Shown: positions 26,888-35,579, counted from the stretch's first letter. The stretch: DNA of 64,000 nt from Methylophilus rhizosphaerae (GCF_900100975.1 NZ_FNFX01000003.1:186001-250000); one strand, 5' to 3'. Notes: generated by a model from the letters alone, not told the origin. Numbers and translations: made by a program.

Positions 26888-27265
26888 ATGACACCATCCA
26901 ATACACTGAACGAAGCGGCCAGCGCGGCCTCCCTGGCCGCGATTACGGCCGGTGCAGTGGCAGCAGCCCTGCCCATTATGTCGGTAGGGTTTATGATGGC
27001 CATTATTTCGCTGGGCACCCTTTCTAATGGCGGCATGCCGGCGGCAAAAACGGGTGTCCACCATCACGTCAAGGCCCGCGCTGTCGCACAGTTGAGTCCG
27101 CACATTGATAAGGCCCATATGGTGAAGCTTAAACAAGGCAAAGCGAATTACTTGATGGATGCAGTGTTGCGGGAAGACGAACATTCTTCTGCACCAGCCA
27201 CGGCTGATCGTAAAGTGCCTCCCAAACCAGCACCCATCTCCAGCGTGACACATGTATTTGCCTAG
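26888..27265 (+). CDS. Small membrane-anchored protein, truncated paralogue of 29412 product
   Basis: The 125-residue protein starts at ATG 26888 (GGGAGA upstream). One hydrophobic segment (about residues 14-42, AAITAGAVAAALPIMSVGFM) is followed by a charged region. It resembles the start and a later part of the 308-residue protein at 29412: AGAVAAA in the first membrane segment, NYLMDAVLRE against GYFVDTLFRK, and a C-terminal VTHVFA against VTRIFA. It thus looks like the same family with the middle membrane helices and C-terminal part missing. Both genes also carry the same upstream element. Function unknown. Confidence 0.65.
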   Translation: MTPSNTLNEAASAASLAAITAGAVAAALPIMSVGFMMAIISLGTLSNGGMPAAKTGVHHHVKARAVAQLSPHIDKAHMVKLKQGKANYLMDAVLREDEHSSAPATADRKVPPKPAPISSVTHVFA

Positions 27266-27309
27266 GCAGCCAATGATCGCTGCCTGGTAAGAGGCATCGC
27301 GTTGCAGGC

Positions 27310-29181
27310 TTAACGCCGGCGCTCAACAAACAGGCTGTTGCCTGGCGTTTTTTTGGCTTCTTTTTTGGCGAGACTGACGGCAGAAGACAATTCGTGCTGT
27401 GAGCTGAACTGGCCGGGACTGACCTGCACCGCACCCACAGACAGGCTGACAAAAGGATACTCCACAACATTGCCCTGCCTGTCTTCGGCAATGATACCAC
27501 CTGCGACCTGGTGGGTTTCATCGTAAAATCCGATGACGTCCTGCTTCAGGGTTTCCAGGATTCGTGAACAGCGTGCCTGCCAGTCGTCGCTCTGGAAAAT
27601 CACAATGAAATCATCGCCGCCAATATGCCCGACGAAGTCCAGGCTCTGGTCTACATGATTCATCAGTAACCTGGCGATATAGCTGATGATTTCATCCCCG
27701 CGCCGGAAACCATAGGTATCGTTATAGGGTTTGAAGGTATCCAGGTCAAAGTAACAGACGCTGAAGAAGCATTCAGAGGCCAGCAGGCGATCCAGTTGCT
27801 CATTGATAGGCACATTGCCGGGCAGCAGGGTGATCGGGTTGGCGTAGCGTGCGGCATTGATCTGCATTTGCGTGACTTCGCGCAACAAATCCTGCCCACG
27901 CCCTATACCGAGATAGCGGCCATTATCGGTAATGATGAACCCGTTACTGAAATGATGAGCTTCTTCGGCAATAATGTCGCTTAAGGCTTTTAAGCTCATG
28001 GATTTATCGACAATCAATGGATTTTTGTCCATAAATGTCTCTGCGCAGCGGCGGGCACCATATAACTCCCGGCGGAAGGGTCGCGCCAGATTGTCTATCA
28101 TGGCATAGCGGGTAATCAAACCGATGGGCGTTTCGCCATTCACGACGGGCAGCATATGGATGCTGCTATCCGCTTCTATCAGGCGCATGACGTCGTTATT
28201 GGACATGGCTGCCGGAATAGGCTGGATGTACTTCAGCAGCTTGCTCACGTTGGAGCGGTGATCGAGCGCAATATAGCTGTTCTGGTAAAGGTGCAGCGTG
28301 TTCCTGGAAAGCTGTTTCCTGACCTCGGCAGCCACGGACTGAATCAGGTTCGCTTCAGGCCGGCCCAGATAATAACCCTGGCCGAAGTCAATTTTAAGGT
28401 CCTTGATAATGCTGAGTTCTTCATGGCATTCTATGCCTTCGGCAATGACTTTGGCCCCGGCGTTGCGGGCAATCTGCTGAATGGAGCGGACAAATTCGAA
28501 TTTGACCTGGTCTTCGTGGATATGGTGGATAAAGTGCTTGTCAATCTTGACGTAATCCGGCTTCAGCTCTGACCACAGGCGCAGGCTGGAAAATCCTTCC
28601 CCCAGGTCGTCCATGGCAATTTCAAAGCCGATGTCGCGATAATACTGCACGGCTTTACGCAACTGGCTGTAATCCATATTGCGTGTCTGTTCGGTGATCT
28701 CGATGATAATCTGCTTGGGTTCCAGTCCCAGCCTGGCCAGATAGGCCAGTGTCTCGCCCTTATTGGGCGTGGCCAGCAACAGCATTTCCGGCGTATTGTT
28801 CAGGAACAGCTTGCGTGTTTTGCAGGTGGCGGCATAATTTTCCAGGACGACCTGGCGACTGAGATGCTCCATCTCTGTCAGCAACTGGCAGGCCTTGGCG
28901 GCCTCGAACAAACCCAGGGGCGAGTGCAGCGGTGTTTCAGCCGGCCCGCGGATCAGCCCTTCAAAACCATAAATGTCTGCATTCTGCAAGGAGACAATCG
29001 GTTGGTAAACCGAGGTTAACTGGCGGTTTTTTAAAATATTGGTGACCAGCTGCGCATCAGTGGCCCGATTTTTCTCAAATAACATGTACTGCGCATCTCC
29101 CCACTGGGCACCCCAGCTATAGGCAAGGTTAGTGATTGAAGAAGTGCTTTCGATCAATTCATGTTTCATGTGTGCAAGCAT
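27310..29181 (-). CDS. EAL-CBS-CBS-GGDEF c-di-GMP protein
   Basis: The 623-residue cytoplasmic protein has EAL first (about 45-285; GFEGLIRG in place of EAL, IIIEITEQ, MDDLGEGFSSL, AEGIECHEE), two CBS domains (about 305-430, SSIHMLPVVNGETPIGLITR), then a GGDEF domain (about 450-610) with GGDDF. The EAL catalytic residues are largely kept despite the EGL variant. The GGDDF variant may reduce or keep cyclase activity; no RxxD inhibitory site is visible before it. This domain order is a recognised architecture in proteobacteria in which CBS domains sense adenine nucleotides. The start could instead be Met5 at 29169. It is a single gene, divergent from 29412. Confidence 0.9.
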   Translation of the reverse strand: MLAHMKHELIESTSSITNLAYSWGAQWGDAQYMLFEKNRATDAQLVTNILKNRQLTSVYQPIVSLQNADIYGFEGLIRGPAETPLHSPLGLFEAAKACQLLTEMEHLSRQVVLENYAATCKTRKLFLNNTPEMLLLATPNKGETLAYLARLGLEPKQIIIEITEQTRNMDYSQLRKAVQYYRDIGFEIAMDDLGEGFSSLRLWSELKPDYVKIDKHFIHHIHEDQVKFEFVRSIQQIARNAGAKVIAEGIECHEELSIIKDLKIDFGQGYYLGRPEANLIQSVAAEVRKQLSRNTLHLYQNSYIALDHRSNVSKLLKYIQPIPAAMSNNDVMRLIEADSSIHMLPVVNGETPIGLITRYAMIDNLARPFRRELYGARRCAETFMDKNPLIVDKSMSLKALSDIIAEEAHHFSNGFIITDNGRYLGIGRGQDLLREVTQMQINAARYANPITLLPGNVPINEQLDRLLASECFFSVCYFDLDTFKPYNDTYGFRRGDEIISYIARLLMNHVDQSLDFVGHIGGDDFIVIFQSDDWQARCSRILETLKQDVIGFYDETHQVAGGIIAEDRQGNVVEYPFVSLSVGAVQVSPGQFSSQHELSSAVSLAKKEAKKTPGNSLFVERRR

Positions 29182-29290
29182 GGAGGTTCTATTGTTGCAA
29201 TAACGTAAGCATTGTCTCCTAACTTGAATGACAAATGGCTGTTTAGGCAGGGTGTCACAAAAATTTCAAATGACTTGTATATGAATGACG

Positions 29291-29360
29291 CGTCCGTCAA
29301 TTCCTACAAGAAATTCAGTGTAAATGGTATAGGGCGTTTTCTGGCAACTCCGCATGATGG
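29291..29360 (+). promoter_or_regulatory. Conserved 54-spacing element, copy B
   Basis: CGTCCG, ATTCCTACA (29300-29308), AGAAATTCAG, TGGTATAGGGCG, CTGGCAAC and ATGATGG (29354-29360). The ATTCCTACA-to-ATGATGG spacing is 54 bp. It lies 58 bp before the start at 29412. TTC-N6-GAA in the left half forms a short dyad. Confidence 0.78.
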
Positions 29361-29411
29361 CAGCGTATCCTTTCACTGGCGTCCACATCATGTATAAAAA
29401 GGAGTTTGATC

Positions 29412-30338
29412 ATGGCACAAGCGATTTTATCGAATGAGGCTGCAGTACACCGTACAAACCAGAGCCCTCTGGATGCGATACATACGGGAGCCATCTCGTG
29501 GGCGGCGATACTGGCAGGGGCCGTGGCGGCCGCAGCATTGTCACTGATCCTGCTATTGCTCGGCATGGGATTAGGCCTGTCCTCTATTTCCCCCTGGGCG
29601 CGCCATGGTGTAGAGGCTGCTACATTTGGGGTGTCGGCCATCGTCTGGATCACCGTGACCCAGCTACTTGCTTCAGGCATGGGAGGTTATTTGGCTGGCA
29701 GGTTGCGCGTGAAGTGGCCAGACACCCAATTGGATGAAGTATATTTTCGCGACACTGCGCATGGTTTCCTGGCGTGGGCGCTGGCGACGCTGGCCATGGC
29801 TGTTCTGCTGACAACCACCATAGGCGCTGCGCTGCATGGTGGCGTACATGCCACTGCCGGCCTGGCGGGTGGCGCTGCCAAAGCGGGTGCTGTTGCAGTG
29901 GCTGGCGCACATGACGGTCAGTCGCGTGAAGGGCAGAAAGCAAAAGGGGAGGTTGGTTATTTTGTTGATACGTTATTTCGTAAAAATGCAGAAAGCGGTT
30001 CTGCTTCTCCAGCACAACTACCGGCTGCCGAAGTGACGCGTATTTTTGCACATGCCGGTGCTGCGGACACGTTGCCTGCTGAGGATGCGGCTTATCTTGC
30101 CCAACTGGTCTCCCGCCATACCGGTTTGAGCCAGCCTGAGGCTGAGCAACGGGTGAACGAGGTATATGCCAACATGCGCTCTGCCGCCAAAGAGGCAGTG
30201 GCCAAGGCGAAAGAAGCTGCTGACCAGGCACGCAAAGCATCCATTTATATCACGCTGTGGCTGTTTGTTTCTTTGCTGGTGGGTGCCTTCTCAGCAAGTT
30301 TAGCCGCGACCTGGGGTGGCCGTTGCCGTGATGCTTAA
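29412..30338 (+). CDS. Multi-span membrane protein of unknown family
   Basis: The 308-residue protein begins at ATG 29412 with AAGGAG 10 bp upstream. Hydrophobic segments lie at about residues 26-50 (ISWAAILAGAVAAAALSLIL), 70-90, 118-140 and 280-300, with a Gly-rich loop (GMGGYLAGRLRVKWPD). A soluble stretch contains YFVDTLFR and an Ala/Lys-rich helix (SAAKEAVAKAKEAADQARKA) that could form a coiled coil. Similar proteins are often annotated only as membrane or PhnA-like proteins. It carries the repeated upstream element and is followed 38 bp later by a 24-residue membrane peptide gene. A stress role is inferred from context only. Confidence 0.75.
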   Translation: MAQAILSNEAAVHRTNQSPLDAIHTGAISWAAILAGAVAAAALSLILLLLGMGLGLSSISPWARHGVEAATFGVSAIVWITVTQLLASGMGGYLAGRLRVKWPDTQLDEVYFRDTAHGFLAWALATLAMAVLLTTTIGAALHGGVHATAGLAGGAAKAGAVAVAGAHDGQSREGQKAKGEVGYFVDTLFRKNAESGSASPAQLPAAEVTRIFAHAGAADTLPAEDAAYLAQLVSRHTGLSQPEAEQRVNEVYANMRSAAKEAVAKAKEAADQARKASIYITLWLFVSLLVGAFSASLAATWGGRCRDA

Positions 30339-30376
30339 TATTCTTCACTTGATTTCTTGTTAACTCTGGAGGCGAT

Positions 30377-30451
30377 ATGCGCTCATTGCTGTTATATTTT
30401 CTAGGGATTCCTATTCCATTGATTATCCTGATTGCCCTGTTTGTACGTTAG
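30377..30451 (+). CDS. 24-residue single-span membrane peptide
   Basis: ATG 30377, preceded by CTGGAGG at ideal distance, encodes a 24-residue peptide (MRSLLLYFLGIPIPLIILIA, then LFVR). It is almost wholly hydrophobic. I recall near-identical short proteins with the LLGVPIPIIILIALF pattern annotated across proteobacteria, so this is a real small gene despite its size. It lies 38 bp after the 29412 gene and is closed by a strong hairpin, so the two form one transcript. Function unknown. Confidence 0.7.
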   Translation: MRSLLLYFLGIPIPLIILIALFVR

Positions 30452-30475
30452 CTGGTTGCCGACGAGGTAACCATT

Positions 30476-30506
30476 AAAAAACAGGCCGGTGACCGGCCTG
30501 TTTTTT
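30476..30506. terminator. Bidirectional terminator between membrane peptide gene and hmp
   Basis: A 14-bp perfect stem (30476-30489 with 30493-30506) and 3-nt loop, A-rich on the left and T-rich on the right, separates the convergent transcripts. Confidence 0.92.
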
Positions 30507-30507
30507 A

Positions 30508-31689
30508 TTACACCAGATCTGCCAATAAATCTGGCCCGAAGACTTCCTTGCGGATACTGTCTTCATGGGCACCCGCTGCCAGTAGCGCGCTTTTTTGCGC
30601 TGCCATGAAACTTGCCGGGCCGCACAGGTAGATATCTGCATTTGCCAGGGTCTCAGCAGGAATATCGCTGACGGTCAGTCTGTTGGCTGCACCGTTTTCC
30701 GGTTGGCTGATATACAGTTTGAATGTCAGGTTTGGCATGTTTTTAATGGCTTTTTCAATTTCGCTGCGATGCAGGTATTCTGCTTCCGAACGGACCGCAT
30801 ACAACAGATGTGCCGCCTGGTTTGGATTGGTGCGTACCAATTGGTTCAGTGCTGCCATCATGGGTGTAATGCCGACGCCTGCCGCCAGCATGACCAATGG
30901 TTTCTTGCTGCGGGTATCTATCACAAATTCGCCATAAGGATGGCTGACTTGCAATGTGTCTCCCACGGCAACATGGTCATGGATCCAGTTGGATACTGAT
31001 TTGTCGTCTGCCTTGCCGGAAGCCGGTTCTTTTTTAACAGTGATTGACAGGTAGGGCGTACCTGGCGCATCCGACAAGCTATATTGCCTGGGTTGACGAT
31101 GGCCATCGGCAAACGTGATATATACACTGACATACTGTCCCGGTTTGTAGCTGGGAACTCCCTCATTGCCCAGCGGCTGTAATTTCAGGGTTTTGGCCGT
31201 CGGGCTCTGTTCAATCACTTCTGCCACACGCATGTCAGTCAAATCACCCGCCATGACAGTATTGGCATACAGGTTTTTTTCTTCGGTAATCAAGGCATTG
31301 GCCAGCGCGCCATAAGCTTCTGCCCAGGCATCTATCAGTTCCGGTGTCGCAGCATCGCCCAGGACTTCCTTGATGGCGCCTAACAAATGCGTCCCCACGA
31401 TAGGATAGTGCTCCGGCACAATGCCCAGCGAGGCATGCTTGTGCACGATGCGGGTGACCACAGGTGCGAGGGCGGCAGGGTTCTCAAAGTTGGCGGCATA
31501 GGCAAATACGGCCGCCGCAAGTGACTGTTGCTGGGTGCCGTCTGCCTGGTTGCGCATGTTGAAAACGTTGCGTAATTCCGGGTGTGTATTAAACAAGCTG
31601 TTGTAGAACACGGTGGTGATTTTTACACCATGCTCGCGTAATACAGGCACACTGGCTTTGATATAGGGAACGGCTGCTTCGGAAAACAT
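30508..31689 (-). CDS. hmp: Flavohemoprotein, nitric oxide dioxygenase
   Basis: The 393-residue Hmp converts nitric oxide to nitrate using O2 and NAD(P)H. The globin domain spans 1-138 (proximal-His region IVHKHASLGIVPEHYPIVG; distal Tyr in FYNSLF). A ferredoxin-reductase FAD domain (about 150-260, RQYSLSD) and an NAD domain (about 265-393, PLVMLAAGVGITPMMAAL and YLCGPASFM) follow. Full length for the family. Its promoter carries an NsrR-type palindrome and the nsrR gene lies directly upstream on the same strand, giving a complete NO-responsive module. Confidence 0.95.
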   Translation of the reverse strand: MFSEAAVPYIKASVPVLREHGVKITTVFYNSLFNTHPELRNVFNMRNQADGTQQQSLAAAVFAYAANFENPAALAPVVTRIVHKHASLGIVPEHYPIVGTHLLGAIKEVLGDAATPELIDAWAEAYGALANALITEEKNLYANTVMAGDLTDMRVAEVIEQSPTAKTLKLQPLGNEGVPSYKPGQYVSVYITFADGHRQPRQYSLSDAPGTPYLSITVKKEPASGKADDKSVSNWIHDHVAVGDTLQVSHPYGEFVIDTRSKKPLVMLAAGVGITPMMAALNQLVRTNPNQAAHLLYAVRSEAEYLHRSEIEKAIKNMPNLTFKLYISQPENGAANRLTVSDIPAETLANADIYLCGPASFMAAQKSALLAAGAHEDSIRKEVFGPDLLADLV

Positions 31690-31704
31690 GACTCAACTCC
31701 TTTT

Positions 31705-31727
31705 AATATGCATATAAGATGCATGTT
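31705..31727 (-). promoter_or_regulatory. NsrR-type operator upstream of hmp
   Basis: AATATGCATATAAGATGCAT followed by GTT is an imperfect inverted repeat of ATGCAT words spaced like the NsrR consensus (AAGATGCATTT arms). It ends about 16 bp before the hmp start. Confidence 0.8.
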
Positions 31728-31763
31728 TTACTTCAAAAAAACGGGCGATCACGCCCTCTGTTT

Positions 31764-32216
31764 TTATCCGGCAAGCCGGATATAATTCCGTTGTATTTGC
31801 TGTATCGACCCTGTTGATTTTCCTTTCAGGACATCGGTCAGCGTATAGGTGTTCAATGTTTCATAAAAGACCATCAATGAGTGGTGCAGGGCTGCCTTGA
31901 GGCCACATGCCGGATTCAATACACAATGCAGGGCGTCACAATCAATCAGCTGTTCGGACCCTTCCAGCAGGCGTACCACATCACCTATCCTGATCTGGTC
32001 TGGCGCACGGGCCAGCACGATACCGCCGGTACGTCCGCGAATGGACTGGATATAGCCATATTTCGTCAGGGTGGCAGAGACTTTCACCAGGTGGTTGCGC
32101 GCTATGTTGAACTGCTGCGCCACTTCTGCCACGGTCACGGGCGGGGCTTCGCGCTCATTCACTGCCAGGTACATCAACAGGCGTAAACCTAGGTCTGAAA
32201 AACGGGTAAGTTGCAC
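31764..32216 (-). CDS. nsrR: Rrf2-family NO-sensing repressor NsrR
   Basis: The 150-residue Rrf2 protein has an N-terminal winged helix (SDLGLRLLMYLA, ITVAEVAQQFNIARNHLVKV-like helix pair, RGRTGGI wing). Three cysteines lie in the cluster region, C93-x4-C98-x5-C104, the spacing of NsrR rather than IscR. It binds an iron-sulfur cluster that reacts with NO, relieving repression of hmp. The gene lies 74 bp upstream of hmp, and a perfect palindrome just upstream indicates autoregulation. Confidence 0.93.
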   Translation of the reverse strand: MQLTRFSDLGLRLLMYLAVNEREAPPVTVAEVAQQFNIARNHLVKVSATLTKYGYIQSIRGRTGGIVLARAPDQIRIGDVVRLLEGSEQLIDCDALHCVLNPACGLKAALHHSLMVFYETLNTYTLTDVLKGKSTGSIQQIQRNYIRLAG

Positions 32217-32231
32217 ATCACACTTTCAATA

Positions 32232-32260
32232 ATTAATATGCATTTTAAATGCATATTAAT
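32232..32260 (-). promoter_or_regulatory. Perfect NsrR-type palindrome upstream of nsrR
   Basis: A perfect palindrome centred on T32246: arms TTAATATGCATTT (32233-32245) and AAATGCATATTAA (32247-32259). It contains the NsrR half site ATGCATTT twice. It lies 16 bp before the nsrR start, suggesting autoregulation. Confidence 0.85.
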
Positions 32261-32466
32261 AAAACGTAAATACTTATTTTAACGGCTGACAGTATTCATC
32301 CTGTATACATGCGGTTTGGCTGACCCGCAAGGTTGTTCGCCGGCGCTGCTATTTCTGGCTGATATGCCAGGTTTTACCAGCGCTTCCCCGGTCATACGGT
32401 CAGTGACAATGGGCACAACAGTTTATCGAACCAGTACGTGATTGCCTTCGGAGAGTGCCTGTCCAC

Positions 32467-34065
32467 TTAAGAGGCAGGAGGCGCATGGTTTGCCAGGTAA
32501 CGATAAAATTCATTGACCTTCAGGGATTTTGAAAATAGCCAGCCCTGGACATGGTGGACGCCACGTTCCTGCAGGATTTTTGCCTGTTCCGCCGTTTCGA
32601 CACCTTCTGCCACCATGTCCAGTTTCAGCGTTTTGGCCATTTCAATAATATGAAATGCTACATGGCTGGTCACGGCGTCGGTACCGACAGAGTCAATAAA
32701 GGTCTTGTCGATTTTGAGGTAATCCAGCTGGAACTTGGTCAGGTAAGATAAACTGGAATAGCCGGTGCCAAAGTCATCAATCGCTACCCGAACCCCGCAT
32801 TCGCGGATATTCCTGATGGCAGTGAGGCCCTCGTCGTCATCGAGGAAACCCCGCTCAGTGACTTCTATCAATATCTGGTGGTCGTGCGCACCGCTCGATT
32901 CCTTAAAGGCCTGTATCAAGGAGAGTAAAGCACCGGAGCGGATATCATGGGATGAAATATTAATGCCGACATGGAAATCCGGATATTGGCTAAATACATG
33001 CCGCATATCTTTTGCCACTAATTCAAACACCCGTTGCGTGATCTGGCAGATGACACCGGAGGCCTCTGCTGCGGGAATAAACAGCTCCGGGCTGATAAAC
33101 GTATTATCCGATGTGCGCCACCTGACCAGGGCTTCAGCGCCAACGCACTGGTTGTGATGCAGATTGATGACAGGCTGGTATTCCATATAAAACTCATGGT
33201 TTGCCAGGGCCCGCAGAATGGCAAATTTAGGGGAGTACCTGGTTTTCCGCACATAGAAAAAAAGGCCGCCCAGTAACAGGCTGACTACGGTAGCGAGGGG
33301 AATGAGAATCTGGATGAAGGTCATCACATCATTCACTTGCTGCAAGGGCGCAGCTGCGACCACGCCAGTCAATCCCACATGGTTGGGTGCAATATGCACC
33401 AGCATCCTGCGCTGGTCGTCGACAAATGTAAGCGCTTGCTTACCTTGGTATTTTTCCAGCCACTCAGGGAAGATTTCTCCTCTGGCGGTATATATTGCCA
33501 GGGACTGGATATTGAATACCCCGACGGCCACTTCGGCGTTACCTAACGCTTCCAGTACATGCGCGGGTACAAACATAATGGCCCAGCCGGCTTTTTCCAT
33601 CAGCACTAACCGGTTTGGCCAGTTGGGTACTGTGATGTGGTTCCAGAAGCGGGTGCCATCTGGCTCGATGCGATAGGGGCTGCCCAGGTTCAGGTTGTCA
33701 AAGATTTCCGACGTGGACGAGCATGCAATGCGCTGATCCCGGACATGGGCCACCGCCTGCAAAAACGGGCTGGAAACATTAAACTCCTGCATTTTCCGGA
33801 TATTTTCGGGCAGGCAGGCATCGCTATCCGCTACCGCCGCAAAGTAGCGCACGATATTGGCATGCTGCTCACGTGACATGTGCATGCGCGCCAGTACATC
33901 ACTGGTGATTTCATGCAGGCGGCTTGTTTCCTGGGAGATGGCCTGGTTCCTGGCAATCATTAGCGATAACAAAATGGAAATGCATGCGGTGGCGATGACC
34001 AGCAGGAGCGTCATGCCGGTCAATACTTTTTTGTTCCGCCAGTCCTTTTTTAATATGTGGTACAT
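32467..34065 (-). CDS. CSS-motif EAL phosphodiesterase (PdeC-like)
   Basis: The roughly 532-residue membrane protein is of the CSS-EAL class, which degrades c-di-GMP under control of a periplasmic redox-sensitive Cys pair. Start ATG 34065 is preferred (AAGGTGGG upstream) over the in-frame upstream codon at 34113. TM1 is at about 15-38 and TM2 at about 240-262. The periplasmic domain contains SDACLPENIRKM and RIACSSTSEIFD with the conserved cysteines. The EAL domain (about 285-525) has intact GAEALVRWRT, GINISSHDI, ILIEVTERGFL, DDFGTGYSSL, YLKIDKTFI and AEGVETAE. No GGDEF is present, so it should be a phosphodiesterase. Confidence 0.92.
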   Translation of the reverse strand: MYHILKKDWRNKKVLTGMTLLLVIATACISILLSLMIARNQAISQETSRLHEITSDVLARMHMSREQHANIVRYFAAVADSDACLPENIRKMQEFNVSSPFLQAVAHVRDQRIACSSTSEIFDNLNLGSPYRIEPDGTRFWNHITVPNWPNRLVLMEKAGWAIMFVPAHVLEALGNAEVAVGVFNIQSLAIYTARGEIFPEWLEKYQGKQALTFVDDQRRMLVHIAPNHVGLTGVVAAAPLQQVNDVMTFIQILIPLATVVSLLLGGLFFYVRKTRYSPKFAILRALANHEFYMEYQPVINLHHNQCVGAEALVRWRTSDNTFISPELFIPAAEASGVICQITQRVFELVAKDMRHVFSQYPDFHVGINISSHDIRSGALLSLIQAFKESSGAHDHQILIEVTERGFLDDDEGLTAIRNIRECGVRVAIDDFGTGYSSLSYLTKFQLDYLKIDKTFIDSVGTDAVTSHVAFHIIEMAKTLKLDMVAEGVETAEQAKILQERGVHHVQGWLFSKSLKVNEFYRYLANHAPPAS

Positions 34066-34407
34066 ATACCCACCTTCCCGCAAAGCCAGCCTGGTCGCGA
34101 ACTGGCGTAGCATCGGCCAGCTTCCGGATAATCAGCCTGTATCGTCATAAGGGAAGGGGTGCCTGCCTGCAAGGCAGCAAATGTAGAGGGGGTACAAGCA
34201 TGGTCAGCATGGTATTTATGGATATATCTGAATATTGTTCTTGAGGCTTGCCAGTAAAGGTGTGAAGACGAAGATACTCTAACGCCTGATGCGATAGATG
34301 TCTAACGTAATTTTACCGGCTGCAGGCTTATGTATTCTTTATGGCCGCTCACCCGGCTATTGGGCCGTGCCAACCGGTGATTTTGAGGGAGGGTCAGCGG
34401 TAAGAGA

Positions 34408-34890
34408 TCATGTTTTATCTGCGGGAATCACACTGATCTGGCCATCTGTTTCCAGCTGCATTTGTTTGATATCCGCGAGGTTGTCCATGCCGCTTTCCCG
34501 CAGCTTTGCCATGATATCTTCCCTGGTAATAAATTCCCGCCGCATGGCTCTGGTTTGCAGGATACCATTGCACACCAGCACAATCGGCGGTGCTTCCATG
34601 ATTCTCCTGACCCATGGGCTTCTGTAGCTGAGCCAGTCAATCAGCACATTCCAGGAGACTAGTACGGATACCAGTGCCAACCCGTCTGCCACCGATTTTG
34701 CATCGCCACTCATGGCATTTTGCGAGGCATCGGCCATGATAGCTACGAACAGGAAATCACCAATGCTGACATCACCCATGCTGCGGCGCAGGATGGATCG
34801 AAAAATCAGGAACAGGAACCAGAAAACAATAGTGCCACGCAGGATGATTTCCCAGAGGGGAACGGTTAAATAAAATACAGAAAGATCCAT
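34408..34890 (-). CDS. DUF421/YetF-family membrane protein
   Basis: The 160-residue protein has three hydrophobic segments near the N-terminus (about residues 10-30, 42-55 and 65-85) and a soluble C-terminal alpha-beta domain (APPIVLVCNGILQTRAMRRE, ITREDIMAKLRESGMDNLAD). This is the DUF421 (YetF, YcaP-like) layout. Function is not established in proteobacteria; homologues in Bacillus relate to spore or envelope stress. It is divergent from the DUF3309-like gene. Its own upstream region has TTTCCTACA on the minus strand (about 34970-34978), a partial echo of the repeated element. Confidence 0.85.
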   Translation of the reverse strand: MDLSVFYLTVPLWEIILRGTIVFWFLFLIFRSILRRSMGDVSIGDFLFVAIMADASQNAMSGDAKSVADGLALVSVLVSWNVLIDWLSYRSPWVRRIMEAPPIVLVCNGILQTRAMRREFITREDIMAKLRESGMDNLADIKQMQLETDGQISVIPADKT

Positions 34891-34995
34891 TTCCGGCTAC
34901 CTGCTAGAAGGGTATCTGCATCTTACAAAAAAGCCCTCTGCAGGGTTATCGGATACGGCGTAAACCGGTGTAGGAAATGCCTGAGGATGCATGCT

Positions 34996-35065
34996 TGTCT
35001 GGACATTCTTACAAGCGTTTCAGCACGAGTGGTCTAGCCGCTTTCCTGGCAACGCGAGATGATGG
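34996..35065 (+). promoter_or_regulatory. Conserved 54-spacing element, copy C
   Basis: TGTCTG, ATTCTTACA (35005-35013), TTTCAG, TGGTCTAG, CTGGCAAC and ATGATGG (35059-35065). The spacing is again 54 bp. It lies 66 bp before the start at 35125. The tail (CTGGCAAC then ATGATGG) matches copy B best. Confidence 0.72.
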
Positions 35066-35124
35066 GGCCAGGCGCATTTTTGTTCTTCGATGTATTGATA
35101 ATCCGATTGATCAAGGAGGTCGTG

Positions 35125-35277
35125 ATGCTGGGTACAGTTTTGTGGGTGGTATTGATACTGGCTTTAATCGGCGCTTTGCCAACATGGCCTTATAGCGCAA
35201 ACTGGGGTTATTACCCAAGTGGCGGGCTGGGACTGGTGCTGGTTATTTTAATCGTGCTGGCCATCAGCGGGAAGTAA
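35125..35277 (+). CDS. DUF3309-like small membrane protein
   Basis: The 50-residue protein, from ATG 35125 with AAGGAGG at ideal spacing, has an N-terminal membrane helix (MLGTVLWVVLILALIGALPT), a short WPYSANWGYYPSGG loop and a second helix (LGLVLVILIVLAISGK). This is the DUF3309 pattern, found widely in proteobacteria without a known function. It carries the repeated upstream element and is followed 2 bp later by another gene. A second protein of the same type is at 38836. Confidence 0.82.
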   Translation: MLGTVLWVVLILALIGALPTWPYSANWGYYPSGGLGLVLVILIVLAISGK

Positions 35278-35279
35278 AC

Positions 35280-35579
35280 ATGCACGTGGAAACTGAAACA
35301 CAACTCAACCAGGCGGTACCCAACCACGACACCGCTGTAGATACATTCCATTCCGCTGAAGCGGACGCGCGATTACTAGTCGGGATTTTTGTCCATCATT
35401 TCAAATTGCTGACTGGCGAGTCGCTGCTAACGAGCAAACTGAGTGCGATATGGTATGAGAAGCAGCGGAGTCCGCAAGATCTGGTGCAGGGGTTGGCTTA
35501 TGCCAAAATGCAGGAATGGCTGACCCCTCTCGGCGAGGCCTTCCGGCTTACTGAAGCCGGTTATACCGCTGCCTGCTAA
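35280..35579 (+). CDS. Hypothetical protein, 99 residues
   Basis: A soluble 99-residue protein I do not recognise. It is mostly helical in appearance, with VGIFVHHFKLLTGESLLTSK and AYAKMQEWLTPLGEAFRLTE as the most protein-like parts. The latter has the look of a small winged-helix wing with a following LTEAGY turn. It starts 2 bp after the DUF3309-like gene, with GGAAG upstream, so it is co-transcribed and shares the element at 34996. Confidence 0.65.
   Translation: MHVETETQLNQAVPNHDTAVDTFHSAEADARLLVGIFVHHFKLLTGESLLTSKLSAIWYEKQRSPQDLVQGLAYAKMQEWLTPLGEAFRLTEAGYTAAC

Noticed and set aside
29341-29354. Sigma-54-like TGGCAAC-GCAT in element copy B
   Set aside because: GG and GC are 7 bp apart instead of the required 10, and copies A and D lack TGGC there.
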